NCBI GenBank assembly: GCA_963931865.1
Contig: OZ007517.1
Coordinates: 3,857,707-3,921,706 of the forward strand
Reading direction: 5' to 3'
DNA length: 64,000 nt
Origin: Axinella damicornis
Lineage: Eukaryota; Porifera; Demospongiae; Axinellida; Axinellidae
Shown here: positions 1 through 15,300 of the stretch, one piece after another
Layout: every line of letters starts with the position of its first letter
How positions within the stretch are numbered: the stretch's first letter is position 1
Made by a program: the position numbers and the translations under genes
The notes under the pieces: generated by a model
What the model was told of the DNA's origin: nothing
What the model saw: only the letters and a program-made list of their open reading frames with translations
The model's database searches: none

Positions 1-49
1 TAGTAGCGTGGCAAAGCGTTTCACCATGCTTGCAATCATCAAGCAGAAA
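1..49 (-). CDS. Ankyrin gene exon 41 (cut by window edge)
   Basis: 49 nt seen, acceptor TTTTCAG, phase 0 in. FLLDDCKHGETLCHAT matches the start of part iii exons (compare FLITDTEYGNSL), so the gene continues past the left edge. Confidence 0.8.
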
Positions 50-288
50 CTGAAAAGAAATTACGATGGAACTTAGCAATTGAATGTGGTATTACAGCTT
101 CTATATGCACACCTTTAATAGAATTGGTCTATTGCGCTTCACTTCCAAAGCTGTGAAAATAACAGAAGCATGCACATTCTCCGGAATCTGCTTCATCAAA
201 CAATGGTAAGCATCTACACACTGGTCCATAGCTGCACTATGAGTAGGTGTGCAGAGGTTGTTGTCCATGGCATAGAGGTCTGCACCAC

Positions 289-319
<31 letters not shown>

Positions 320-3300
320 GTGGTGTGTGTGTGTTGGATGTTCATGTTTTGTTTTTGTATGTGTGTGGTGTGCACGTACATAGTACGCACAAGTTACTGG
401 AGTGCATGCTATGAAACCTCTTCGCAACTATGCATCTTAACTATTCAAAACAGTCAGAACTTACTTTTCAACTAGTAGCATAATAATATCAGTATTATTC
501 TTCATTGCTGCGTAGTGGAGTGGAGTATGACCCTCCAGAGTCTGACATTCAGTTGGGACCTTCAGGTTTAGTAGGAACCGGGCAATGGGCACATGTCCAC
601 AGTCAGCAGCAATGTGCAGAGGTGTTTCATTCTGTTTGTTTGTTGCTGTCTTGTCTGCTTTGTCATAAATCAGCAGCTCCACTATATCAATATTGCCTCC
701 AGTACAGGCAAGATGTAAAGGTGTGTTGCCTTCAGCATTTTGCTTCTCATGTAATCCTTTAGACCTCAGAACTCGAACTACTTCTATGCGTCCATTTAGG
801 CATGCAAGATGAAGTGGAGTCATTGCTAGGTGATCTTTGGCTGTTACTAGGCTGGAGTCGTATATCATCAATTTCTGCACCGAACTGGAAAAGAGATTCA
901 TAATAATTATTGTAGAAGGCAAGATATTTAACCGGTAAGTCAGTACATGCAGGCAGTTACTCACTCATGATGGCCCTCTTCTGCAGCCAAGTGCATTGGG
1001 GTTTTTCCGTCCATATTTTTGACATTACATTTTACTCCGTGTTTCATCAGGACTGCCATGGCTGCTAGATCATTCTCCCTTGCAGTGACATGAAACACAC
1101 CGTTCTTGTGCATGTCAGTGGATTTGCATAGACTATTCCCATACTCAGTGTCCGTGATTAGAAACTGTTGAAATAGATACAAAGAAACATTATATTTTGA
1201 ATGAGCATGTAGCAAATGTATGTACGTATAAGTTGGGACACTTACATTCCAAATTTCTGCTCGATACATTTTGACATGTAAAGCTTTGAATATTGGGTTC
1301 TTTTCAGCATTTTCAAGGTCAATAAAGCTCAAAAGGCAGCGAAAGGCATCCACTCTATTGAATGCTGCAGCAATCAGAACTGGAGTGCACAACATTTTAT
1401 CTTCCGCATAGACATCTGCACCCCTGCAGGGAGAGATAAGATATATAGTGTACAATGGTGCATAACAGCCTCGTTGCCATGCACATTCCCAAGCGGTGGT
1501 GGAATGACCTCGGAACGAGGCTACATAGATGCATAACAGGTACAGTCTCTCCTCTACATACTCAACAGCAGTTGGTGCAAGTGTGTAATTTAGGTAGATA
1601 TTTTTGAGGTAAGATTAATGCTTTCATGGCGTGTAAATCACAGTAACAAACCAAATATAGAGTGCACAATGCAATCAACATTAATGGTAGCGCCAAGATC
1701 CCATTAATAGCTGTGTTTTTGTATGATGATTAATACAGCACATACAAGACACATCCACTCCCAGAAACATTGAACTCACCGCTGAAGAAGAAAATTAATC
1801 TGATTGGTCTGGTTATTCTTTGCAGCATGATGAAGTGATGTGTATCCAAGGTTGTCCATCTGTTCAATCATTTTGTGGTCTCCACTATCTAAAAGTAGCT
1901 GAACAATCTCAACTGACTTTTGCTGAGATGCAACATGTAGAGGAATCTCTTCTCTGTTGTTCACAGCAGTAATATTGGCACCACTGGCAATCAGAAAATC
2001 CACAATCTCTTTCTTCCCGGACTCACATGCAAGATGTAGGGGAGTGTTACCATTCTCATCAGCAGCTTTGAGAACCTCAAATTCTTCTGAGCCATTGAAA
2101 ATAACACGAGCCACTTGCAGGTGGCCACATTGGCTTGCAATGTGTAGCGATGTCAATTTCTTGTTATCACAGGCCATCACGAGTTTTGGGTCATAGCGAA
2201 TGAATTCCTCTACAATCCTGGAAATTAAACAAGCGAATACATGCATGGCATACACTTTGATGTCCATACAATGGCAACTCACGTGTCATATCCATGCTCA
2301 GCAGCCAAATGAATAGAAAGTTTCCCATCCTCATTCTCAGCTCGGGCTGCACAATTATGTCGGAGGAGAATTTCCACAGACTGGAGATCTCCACGTTTAC
2401 TTGCATCATGCAGTAGTGTATTATGGGACATGTCAGTAGCTTGCAGGAGCTTCGAACCCCATTCACTGTCATTGACAAGGAACTGCATTATGTTGGTGTG
2501 AGTGTTAGAAAATGGTACAAATACAATGTGAGTTTTTAGTAATTAGCTACAAAGTGCACCATCAAAACTCGGCCTTACCTCCAGAATTTCGTAGTTTCGT
2601 ATAGATAAAACTTTGAAAGCAGGATTTTCAGTAACACTTGTCATATCTGTGTACTCCGTGAGGTAGTGGAAAGCTTCCATTTGCTTATGATCCACTGCTG
2701 TTAGAACAGGTGTAAGGGAATCAGAATTTTCTGCAGAAAGTGTTGCACCTCTGAGGAATGAAAAGGAACTCACACTAATGATGCAAAAATTGAGATGACT
2801 GAAATATACAACTTGCGTCTGCATGGCCACTGAAGGTTACTCTACAAAGCAAGGCAACTCACCCATTGTACAATAAATGAATTAAATCAGTGGAGTTTCC
2901 TGCTGCAGCATAGTGAAGAGGAGTGCACCGTCTCTCATCTTGGCAGTTAACTTCAGCTCCCTTCTTTACCAAGATTTCAGCAACCATGATATATCCACAT
3001 TGTGTGGCAATGTGCAGTGGTGTCCGTTTCATTTGGTTTCTAGCATTCAAATTTGCTCCTTTAGAAACGAGGTAGTTTGTGATTTGGATACTGCAACTTC
3101 TACAACTGAGATGCAAGGGAGTGTTACGGTCACTGTCTTTAGCTTGCAAGACTTCCTTGTCATGTAGCAGTGATTCATGAACTTTCACAACTTCAAGATC
3201 CCCTTGTTGACAAGCGCAATGTAGTGGAGTCATTCCTTTCTCATCTCTCTCCTTTGCCAGAGAAGGCTCACGAGTGATCATCTCTTTCACAACACTAAAT

Positions 3301-6300
3301 AACCGTAATGAACATAAATACCACACACCAACCAAAATACATTGGGTACCGCTTCCACTTACCTAGCATGTCCCTTTAGAGCAGCTAAATGCACAGCTGT
3401 TTTAGAATCAACATTCCTGGCTTCTGCAAGAATGTGTTGATCCATAATTAGAGTCTCAACAGCTTTACGATTTCCACGGACAGCAGCCACATGAAGTAGG
3501 GTGTTCTGTTTGTCATCTCTAGCCTGACGAAGTATTTGTCCACACACTTTATCTTTCAGCATAAACTAGATAAAACAAGCGTGTGTTCATTACTCAGGGC
3601 ACAGAAAAAGTATGGTACAAAATGTACAGTATTAAAGTACAGTACTTGATTGAAGAACTCTTATACATTATATTAACCACTAAACATTCAAAGCAGTGAC
3701 ATCATGGTTTTCAGGGTCATAGCACACGACAACGAGCAGACAAAACACTACTATCTCCAAAACTCAAAGGCTATCCACTGTAAGTAACTACAAGCTACCA
3801 TCATGGGAGCAGGTCGATATTTGGATGACTAGAACCGGAGTCATACTTAGCTACCTCACATCACAACTGCTAGGAAGCTTCCACGGATCAATAGTAATCT
3901 TTCTGCGTTACATGAGATATGTGAAGGAAATAATAATGTATGTTGTGGTGAACATGTTTCACAGCAGTTCAATTAGAAGTAGTCTCATACCCAGATCCAA
4001 GGTATACCACTTGAAGTTGATACTGACAATGTCTAGGGAGGTGTAGCGAGCCAGCGAGTAGCATCCTATGTGTCCTCACCAGTGAAACCTGTCTACTAGA
4101 AACTTTGTGTCTCTGAACTGTCTGGGCTTGCAGTTTAAAGCTGTCAAAGGGATGTCTGGGTGATCCATGGGACTGCATAACTTCAAAACCACAGCAGATG
4201 CCATGTTAACAGGTAAAGCTCCCAGGTGTCAACGTTAGATGACTGGAGGAGTATTTTCGACCCGCATCTTCGTCCTCACAACTCATCTGTGAATGCATGT
4301 CAGCTGAATGCACTCACTTGCTGCGCACATGTGGTAAGCATGAGGGTATGATCCACTGAGTGGGGCACCAACACTGCTAGCCCTGAGGAGACCTAGAAGA
4401 CACTAGAAGAGCTATTGACTATTATAAGGTTTAGTATATTGTGGCATGTTTATGTATCCAAAATTGGACGTTTGCTTAAAGTTCAATATATCATCCAATA
4501 ATGGATGGTGCGAAACATCCAAAATTGGATACATATTGCTTCCCTATAAAGAACAAGAAGCCAAATTTGGATGATTCTAGCACGGTCTGCAATAATCATC
4601 CAATTTTGGATGATTATAATAATTATGGTCTATAGTCATCCATTATTGGAATCATTTGATTCATGGTGGAGTGGTTCGGTCTGGCTTATGCTGCTAATTT
4701 AGAATTTCCATATCACCTTTTTGTGATCATGTAAACCAACAGTACTAAACAGCCCAGTCTACACACAGTGACTTACTATTTGTTACAGCTTACTTACCTT
4801 CAGAATTTGGCCATGATCTACTTCTAATTCCAGCACTTTGAAAGCAGAATCTGATCGGGCTGGTTGCTCCACAAGGCCCATTAAGCATTGGAGGGTATCG
4901 GTGCACTCATACTGTGCGGCTATAATCAGTGGAGTAATGTGTATCACATTCTCAGCATTGAGATTCGCTCCATGTCTAAAGTATGGGGGTATGAGCATAT
5001 GAATCAGACCAACTGAGAAATTATTTCTAGGAAATGGTTACCTCTTTAAGTACTCAACCATAGCCTTCTGATTGCATCTAGCAGCATGGTGAAGTGGAGT
5101 ACAGCCATTAGCATCTTTGGCTTCAATATCTGCACCCTTGTTCAACAGAATATCAACGATTTCCTTGGACTGAGATTGTGCAGCAATGTGAATGGGAGCT
5201 TCCCCATCCTCAGAATTCTTTCTGGCATCAACGTTTGCTCCCCTCTCATAAATCAGATGTTGGACAACATTCTTCCTTTGATGCCGACATGCTAGATGAA
5301 GTAGGGTATTGCCCTCATTGTCACAGAGTTTATAGACACTTGAAAGTTTGTCAGAGTCAAGTAGAGAATCAATTGCACGCACAACATCCAAATGTCCATG
5401 TTGACATGCAAGGTGCAGAATTGTTTTTCCATGTTTATCTTTAATCACTGAAACATCCTTCTCATGACCAAGCAAAGCCTTCAAAATGCTGTAATGAAAG
5501 GAAAATTACACTTCATATTGTCACTAAGTCTTGTTACCATGCCAATTCTTCATTACAGGGCTTACTTGGAATGGTTGCGTTCAGCTGCAACATGAGCAGG
5601 TGTTTTACCCTCAGCATTTTGGACCAAGTCAAGTCTTTCATCTTGCTGATTCCTGTCCTGCCATTCCAAAAATGCCTCCACAGCTGGTAGATTACCACAG
5701 CTGGCAGCAATATGTAGTGGGGTATTGCCATCTTCATCCAGAGAGCGAAAACAAACCGAGAATGCACAGACCTTACTGATGAGCTTTTGTATGTGTGCGG
5801 TGGTTGAACATATATAAGAGTGGGGACAACCAATGAAAGAGCAGAAGGTCATCAGATTATGCGTGCATTCCTGAATGTTACCTGCAATGCTTGGATATTA
5901 GATTGGTTGGGATGCTTAGCAGCCTGGAACAGTGTGACTGTTATAGCATCACCACCTTTCTCCACCATTGTATTGAATGCATCATAGTTCTTAAAATGCG
6001 CAGCTGTCAGAATAGGAGTGAAGCTCTTTCTGTACACAGCTTCCAGATTTCCTCCTCTAGAGTGAATAACAATAAACAGAATGATATGTATTGAAGAAAT
6101 GCAACAAGTACACAGTCGAATTCACCTTTCAATTAGAAGTGCTACAATCTCTGAATTGTGGCAGAGTTCTCCTGCATAGTGAAGTGGAGTGCGATCTTGC
6201 TTATCTCTGCAGTTTACACTGTCAGGTCTTTCCTTAAGTAGGATTTCCAGCCCATCAGTAAACCCATCCCTCACAGCAAGATGCAAAGGAGACAATCCTT

Positions 6301-9300
6301 CCTTTGTGAGAGATACTTTGGCCCCGTGTTCCAGCAATACGCTCATGATATTCTTGTGAGAACATTTACAAGCAATGTGTAATGGGGTATTATTGTCCTC
6401 GTTACTGTTTACTGCATCAATCCACACTGCAGCCGGTACAAAGTTGGCAATTTCTTTTACCACCTCGTAGTGACCTTTCCGACAAGCCAGATGCATTGGA
6501 GTCAAACCACCAGCCTTATATTTACTCTGATGTTTAAGTAGACTGGATACAACCCTAGGAATGATAGCAAACATATAGTTATATCACTTGAATGTACCAA
6601 ACACAGCAATCCTTGCTGTCGATTGTTGGGTTAGCTAGCATTGAAAAATAACAGAGTGTAACTACAACTATGCCGCTTACTGCAAATGTCCATTTTCAGC
6701 AGCCATGTGCAATGGAGTTTTATGATGTTTATTCTCAGCATCAACTTTGACTTCATTGTCTTTAATTTGCCAGGGCTGCTACATAAATTGTAGCAAAAAA
6801 ATATCACAGGTAAAGCAATGTTTAGCTGGTGTAGAATAACACAATCAGAGGTTCAATACTTAATGCACAAGTCTGCCAGTGCAGAAATATGAAAGTCCTG
6901 TTGTCGTCTGTTTTGAATACCACATGAACTGAGAGGATTCACTACAGTCACCTGTTTTGGTTTAGGCCTTGCTCCAAGAAGAGCCTCTACAATTTCATGG
7001 TGTCCATAGATAGCAGCAAAATGGAGTGGAGTGTTACCGTCACCATCAAGAGATTTGGCAAGGTACTTGGTCCCTGTCTTCCCAGCCAGGATCTAGGATT
7101 AAGGATTGGCGAGAAACTTCAGATATGACAGAGAAAACTGTGCACAGTGAGCATGATATAGTGATAGCATGGAACCTTACTAGCTAGAATAAGTACCTGA
7201 ATAAACTCCACATTATTTTCCAAGACAGCTGGTAAAACTTCTGCCATTAGTATATGACTTTCAGTGCTTGCATCGAGAAGTCTAGACAGCATGTCTTCAC
7301 TCTGTTGTAGCAATGCTCTGGTTACAGATTTCCTCAAACTTGTTCTGATAGAAATAAATTGTTATCCATTAGCAGGTTAAGAAAGGTTATATTTCTTGTA
7401 CTGTCAATGTGATACACAGAGATCATGTTAAGTATGTAACTTACTTGGGAAGCAGCAGTGAAATCACTGGTTTATGGTCACTTATGGCAGAAAGAATGAC
7501 TGGAGTACGCCCCTCACCATCCTGAACATCAACGTCTGCACCCTTATCCAGAAGTATGTTTGTGAGCTGCTCATAACCTCTACTGGCACTGATGTGAATA
7601 GGAGTCTCTCCATTCTTGTTTGCAGCATGAACGTTGGCCTTCATCTCAATCAGATAATTCACAACATCTAAAGACTCATCCCCATTCATACACGCAATGT
7701 GGAGAGGGGTGTTATTTTCCTGAGTTTGAGCCTCAAGCACTTCTTCTAAATCTAGTTGCTCTTCAAAAGCCTTCACAGCCATCAACAGGTTGTTTTGGCA
7801 TGCACAATGCAGTGCAGTAAATCCATTAGGATCTCGGGCATGTACAACTTCGGGATCCCGATTTAGCAACTGCCTCATAATCCTATAACAGCCAAAATAC
7901 AGCTTAATTAATCGTACAAGTAAATCTTAACAAAACAGCAAGGTACTTACTGATGATGACCATTCTCAGCCGCCAAGTGCAGAGGAGTTTGTTGCTTGGC
8001 ATTTAGTGGATCCCACTTGATGTCAAACTTCTGTTGTAATATCAGATCAATAAGCTCAGCATTACCAGTACTTGCAGCTATATGCAATATAGTATTGCCC
8101 TCTCGATCCTTGCAATCCGAGTACAGATGTCTTCCAGAGGTGCTTTTTGTAATGAGCTAATGAATACCAGAACAAGAGCATAGGGGTCGATGAAAAAAGA
8201 CCAAAAGGCAATACATAAATAAAATGTGTTCACCGTTGCTCACTTACCCTCAGAAAATTCAGACTGGGTCTGTCACACAAATATGCAGCATGGAATAATG
8301 TTTTCTGTACAGCAGCAATATTTCCTTCCATCATTTCCCTCAGCAACATATCATTTTTCCAAGCTGCAGCTTCCATCAGTGGTGTATACTTCTTGTTGTC
8401 AAATGCACCTACGTCAGCTCCACTAAATAATTAACATGTATAACTTCTGATGAACAACTCAAGCAAGGTTCAGCACATAGACTACGAGTGGCGAGGGAAA
8501 AGAAGAAATGCTTACCTTTTGAGAAGTTCAGTAACAATTCCTGGATGGTTCCCACAGTGTTTTGCAGCAAGATGCAGTGGTGTTCTCCCATTTTCAACTG
8601 GAGTATTTACCTCATCAGGGTATGCGCAGAGGAGAACTTTGACTACATCAATGTACCCTTTCCGTACAGCCATATGAATTGGAGTGATTCCATCTTTCAT
8701 GGCTTTAAGTTTAGCCTTTTGTTTCACAAGTGTCTCAACAACTTGTACATAGCCCTTCTCAGATGCCACATGCAATGGTGTTCGCATCTGATTATCGGCA
8801 TCACTGGAATCAACCCACTGAGGCACCATGGTAGCAATTGCCTCGACAACCTGCTCGTGACCATTCTGACATGCAAGATGCATTGGAGTTGGTTGTTTAC
8901 ATTTGTACTGCTTTCCATTGCGTTCGTGATATGACATCAGTTGCTGCACCACCCTAAGGAAAGAGAGCGATGAAAATTGGTATGTAGCAGAGTTTGGTGC
9001 TGTACAAGTATATCAACAAAGCTCCAACTACGTACATATACCCCACCAGTTGCCAGCTAACCATTCAAGATATGCACAGCCTATAGATTACCAGATCTCA
9101 GATATCTCAGCTGGTTCATAGCACTGGAAGTCAGTCAACTTAAGTAATTGTTGCATGTGCTAGAATCCTTTGCGTAAACATCATTTTGGCAGATTTAGCG
9201 AGCACTAGTTCTTGCACCATTGCAAATGAACATTGGAGTGGCCCTAATAAATGAATGCACTACTGGCGTCTAATCAAGAACATTAGGGAGCTGTCTTCGC

Positions 9301-12300
9301 ATCAGTAATGAATCTAATGATGTCTCCATGGGCTTAAATGAGCGAAGGTGCACGGTCCATAGTTATGTATAGATCGCAGTATCTTTCTCGCTGGGAAGTC
9401 ACACAGTTAGCACATATGGTGGCAACTGGCACAGGGAATGAGAGAGTGAAGTGGTGATAATGTTTGTTGAGAGAGGGGCCAAGACCCCGAAATTTGCAGC
9501 CAAAAATAAAACAGCAAAGTTCTGGCAAGGTTTCTCACATGCAAACAGTATTGCAGCATTACAGTACCACCTGATAGTGAGTGACCTTCAGGCAAGATAT
9601 ATCTGAGATAAACCACCATGCAGCCTAAAACATACCCTGGAGCTTAGGTACAATGACAGTATCCACAGAACCTAGTAGTATATCAATTTTATCCCAATCC
9701 TTGCTATCTACTAGCATTGGGAAATCAGTGTATCACTAATTCAACTGCTCACTGCAAATGTCCACTCTTAGCAGCCAGGTGCAAAGGAGTTCTGAGATTT
9801 TTATCCTCAGCATCCACTTGGACATCCTCCTCACCACTATACCAGGACCACTACAAATATATATAGTGAAGGTGAATATCCGGTTGTCAAGCTTCATGTA
9901 CTTAAGTTTCACAAATAGCTACTATAAATCTCACACAGTATGTTTTCTATTAGTCTGGGTCCTCAACAACCAGTCTCTTCGGCCAAAGACTGTTCGGGTA
10001 TATTACTGTTAACTAAAAATTAGTTAGCAGTCTTTGTCTGCACAAACTTCATCAACATACGTTTCGATCCCGAGGGATCTTCGTCAGGCAAGTATAGCAA
10101 AGTGCAAGTGCTAGGTGGGCTCGAATTTTTATTATAGCACTGCCCAGGGGACATATGTAATCACACTGGGGAAGCTCTAACCTTGTTCCCATGCAGCCTG
10201 GGAACGAGGTTAGTGAAGCTTGTAATCTTGAAGTGCTAGAATGTGACACATCAATTGTTGTTATGAATGTGCCCCAACCTTTATACATTGTATAATTTGC
10301 AGTGTGATGTGTGGCTTATGCACTCTTGGGGCTGCACCTATTGGGTTCGGTACTGTATAAGCCAAACTGCACTGACTGCTGCACTATATCAAGGGCGCAT
10401 CGGCGGCTCGATGCGCCCTTGGCTATATCTATAACTTACCTCACAACATAGATGTCTAAGCAGTGCAGAGTAATGGAATCACAGCCAAACAATTCAATAT
10501 TTCATACATAAGTCTGCCAATGCACAAATAAGAAAGCCCTGCAAAATGAGCTGACTGGATTTCACCTGTTTTGGCCTTGCTCCAAGCAGAGCCTCAACAA
10601 TTTCATGATGCCCATAGATAGCAGCAAAATGGAGTGGAGTGTCACCGTCATCATCAATAGGTTTGGCAAGGTACTTGGTCCCTGTCTTATTAGCCAGGAT
10701 CTAGGATTAAGGATTTTTAGAAACTTCTGAAGTATATTTCCATGTTTGGGACTAAAATATGACTGTGTAAGCTATGATAGTGAGTCAATGTGAAACCTAG
10801 CTATATATCAAAATTTAAAGTTGCTGTCATTTTGCTGTCATTAGTAATGCATCATTTTGTCACTTTGGGAATCAATACCTGTATAAACTCAATATGATTT
10901 TCCACGATCGCTGGAAGAACTTCTTTTGCTAATATATGACTTTCAGTGCTTGCGTCGAGAAGTCTAGACAGCACGTCTTCCCTCTGTTGCAGCACTGCTC
11001 TGGTTACAGATCTCCTCAAACTGGTTCTGATGGAGATAGGTTACATGTTGTCCATAAGCAGGATAAGAAGGGTCCATTTCTTGCACTGTCAATGGGATGC
11101 ATAGAGATCATGCTCAGTAAGTAACTCACTTGGGAAGCAGCAGTGAAACCACTGGTTTATGGTCACTCATGGCAGCAAGGATGACTGGAGTACGCCCCTC
11201 ACCATCCTGAACATCAACATCTGCACCCTTATCCAGTAGTACATTTGTGAGCTGCTCATAACCTCTTCTAGCACTGATGTGAATAGGAGTCTCTCCATTC
11301 TTGTTTGCAGCATGAACATTCGCATTCTTCTTGATCAGAAAATTCACAACATTTAGAGACTTATCCCCGTTCGTACACGCAATGTGGAGAGGGGTGTTAT
11401 TTTCGAGAGTTTGAGCCTCAAGCACTTCTTCTAAATCCATTTGCTCTTCAAAAGCCTTCACAGTCCTCAATAGGTTGTTTTGGCATGCACAATGCAGTGC
11501 AGTAAATCCATTACAATCTTGGGCATGTACAATTTTAGGATCCAGATTTAGCAACTGCTTCACAATCCTAAGAGCCAAAAATATATACAGCTTAATTAAT
11601 CGGACAAGTAAACCTATAATTATTTTGCAAGGTACTTACTGATGATGACCATTCTCAGCTGCCAAGTGCAGAGGAGTTTGTTGTCTGGCATTTAGTGGAT
11701 CCAACTTGATGTCAAACTTCTGCTCAAATATCAGTTTGATAAGTTTGGCATTACCAGTAATTGCAGCTATATGCAATATAGTATTGCCATCCTGATCCCT
11801 GCAATCTGAGCACAGATTTCTTCCAGAGGTCGTTTTTAAAACAAGCTAATTGGTATCAGAAAAAGCATAGGAATGACACCATTAAAGATAGAAACAGGCA
11901 AAGAACAAAAAAACAACAAAAAAACAACAAAAAAACAAGAAGAATATTCAGGACAGCTCTGACTTACTCTTAGAAAATTCAGACTGGAAGTATCACACAC
12001 ATGTGCAGAATTGAATGATGATTTCTCAACGGCAGCCATGTCTTTATCCATCATTTCTCTGAGCAACGCATCATTTTTCCAAGCTGCAGCTACCATCAGT
12101 GGTGTGTACTTCCTGGAGTCCAATACACCTACATCAGCTCCACTATACCATACAATAGATATACAATAATTATTCTCAAGCAAGATTCACCATATGTTGA
12201 GTACAAGGGATGAGGGAGGACATAAACTGTTTACCTTTCAAGAAGTTCAGTGACAATGCCAGGATGATTTCCACAATAGCGTGCAGCGAGATGCAGTGGT

Positions 12301-15300
12301 GTATTCTTTCTCATATCTGCAGTATTCACCTGATCACGGTATGCAGACAGGAGAACTCTGACTACATCAATGTACCCTTTCTGTACAGCCATATGAATTG
12401 GAGTGATTCCATCTTTCATGGCTTTAAGTTTAGCCTTATGTTTCACAAGTATCTCAACAACTTGTGCATATCCATTCTCAGAAGCCACATGCAATGGTGT
12501 TCGCATGCCACTATCAGCATCACTGGAATCAACCCACTCAGGCACCCTGGTAGCAATTGACTCAACAACCTGCTCGTGACCATTCTGACATGCAAGGTGC
12601 ATTGGCGTTGGTGTTCCATATTCAAACTGTATTCCATTGCGTCTGTGATATGAGATCAGTTGCACCACCACCCTAAGGATAGGGAAACAAACACTAGTAG
12701 CTGACAATGTTAATACATAGCAAATATGAGTTTGTAGTGCCTGCTGCAGAAGGGCTGACAAAGCTCACACTATGTACAACACGTCCAAATCTGGTTGCTA
12801 GCTTACCATTCAATATAGTGTAGCAGATGTCAGATATCTGCAGCTGTGTAATGTCATTGGCTACTCTTGCAAGGTAATGTTGCAAGTTTGCTGACAGCTG
12901 ACAGCTTCTGTTACAGATTTGTCTACAGAGAATCCTGCTTCTGAGCCAATCATGACAACGCTCACCAGCCAACTTTCTTTGCACAAACACCCACTATATA
13001 TAGGAGCTTTTGGTTACTAAAGACTTCAGATTTAGTAATTGATGCTGTATCAATGACAAATTGTGTATTTAATATCGGTATTGGTCATCACATGTAACAT
13101 GGAATAGGTAACGCATTAATTGTACACAATTCTTTGCATGTTGAAGACAGTTAAGGATGTGTCAACCAAAGCAACATGGCTGTTTCGAATCATTCTTCTA
13201 TCTCTTTCGAGGGGCAACCGCACTCCTGGTAGCCGCGGTTAAACGGTAGCACAAGCTAAGTGTGACAGTTCGTTCCAATTATCACACATCACATGAGTAC
13301 CATGATAGCTATATATATATAGGGAAGCTCAGAAGAAATTATTTAGAGTGCTCTCAAGTACCGTTCATAGCCGCGTTGCAACCGCGGTTGTGACTCGCCG
13401 TACCGCAATTCGTTCCAATTAACGCACATGCCACGTGGCAACCACGCTCACTCGATCGCGAGCAATGGCGACCAAAAGGAAGACAAGACATTATTACAGC
13501 ACTCACAACTTAGCCAGCACGGTGAGTTTCGGCATGTAAGCGTCAGTGAACGACAGCGATCACAGCCGTGTGGTCAGAATCTTTGTGGGGCCTTCGTAAC
13601 ACTGTACTGGCAACCAACGTCGAAGAGAGCGATTGAGCAATGGCGGCCGACGGCACAACAAAAGCGCTTGTATCTCCACCACCAAGGTGAGTTTCAGCAC
13701 CAAAATTGTACGGTGAGGACAGTGCATGATAGCGATCACGACGGTGTAGTCAGAATCTTTGCAGGCCATTCCTAAGTAGTCAAACGTTAATTATTTATTT
13801 ATTTACATTAGGTTAGGTTAGGTTAGGTTAGATTATTTACGCGGCACAATTTTTCCCCTACCAGGAGTGTAACATTGGTTTCAAAAAATGATGCTATTCA
13901 TTGGGGCGAGCCTGAGCGAGCCCCACATAGACGTGTAGAACGTGAGCCGCGTCTGTATGTATGTATGTATCTGCGTACGTCGTGCCGTAAATACAATCTA
14001 CTGCATTTAAGCGAAACGTATACCGTCATCGCGATATCGAAGCTCAAAAAGTGATCTGAGAGCTGTGAGCCTGAGGCACGAATCCGTGAACCGTGTACTC
14101 CTTGGATGGCTACAGCAGGGACGGAGACCACTCACGAGTCTACCTCTTCAATGGATACAGCGATGCGCGCTACCGCACGGCAACATAGCCTTAAAGACTG
14201 CGAAAGTGCGACTTCTGACTGATCTAGCTAGCTACAAGTTCACCGTTTGCTACTCGCGGCTGTGTTGAAGTCACTGACTCGTAGACCTGCTCTTCAATGG
14301 CTACAGTCATGGGAGCTACTGCATAGCGGAAGAAGACTGAGCGAGAGTGCTCATCGTGTACCGTCCATACAGTTCTTGTGCTGCAATTCCGATAGCCTGA
14401 GGTTGAGTTACATTCGAAATGCATAATGCATGCTGCATATGCATGCACTCGCTCAGGCTCGCCCCACAATGTTATACATTCTGCTAGTTGTACACTGTTG
14501 TTAGCTATGCTCAGTGCGTCCTGTAAACAAATAAAGTTGAATGTCAACATAATGCATAAACACTGCAGCACAGTCCGCAGCTTCCTCTAGCAGATCGCTA
14601 AGAGAGCTAAACATCACTTTGACATTCTGCTGTACAGAAGTAACTTGTCAATGCACTTTCTGTTCCACTGACTTCCTTTGACCCACGCCAAGTGCTCAAA
14701 GCACACTTGCAAGCTGTAAATTCTCACAAGAATGGTATGGATATCCTATAGTGCTAGGTGCTACATGTAGCCAGGCAGTGAAACTTACTCATCGTGTCCC
14801 TTCTCAGCAGCTACATGTAAGGGAGTTTTCTTTTCATTGTTCTTGACTTCGACACAATGCTGGAGTGGATAAAGGTGTGCTGACACTGAAATTCATCCTG
14901 TTGTGGTAGCTTCTTTCCAGAAGAGCAGCTACATGTATATTAGCCTCGTTCCCAGGCCGCGTGGGAGGAGAAAAGACGTGGGAACGAGGCTACATGTATA
15001 TAGAATCTCAATGTGGTCATGGTATGGTGTCACACACATATATGGTGCACAAGGCTCTCCCTCCATTTTTCTACTGCAAAGAATGTACCTAGTGTGTTGC
15101 CATAATTGCTCAAGTATAGTCATCCACAACTAAGGCTTGTGTTGCCATGGTCTACAAGGAGTATTATCTACATGGATTTGCAATCTGCATTATATGCTAC
15201 CCATAGGAAGTGCAGTCTAACTTTAAGGAAACTTCATCTACCAAACCTTATCTGGTCTTCGTTCTTCATCTGCTCGCAACACCAGGTCAACAGTTCGGAC

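Noticed and set aside
170..475. Plus-strand frame with VCVCVCV
   Set aside because: It is the TG microsatellite and the reverse of ankyrin exon 40.
13806..13830. TTAGG repeats as a telomere
   Set aside because: Only about five units inside a gene intron; too short and internal.
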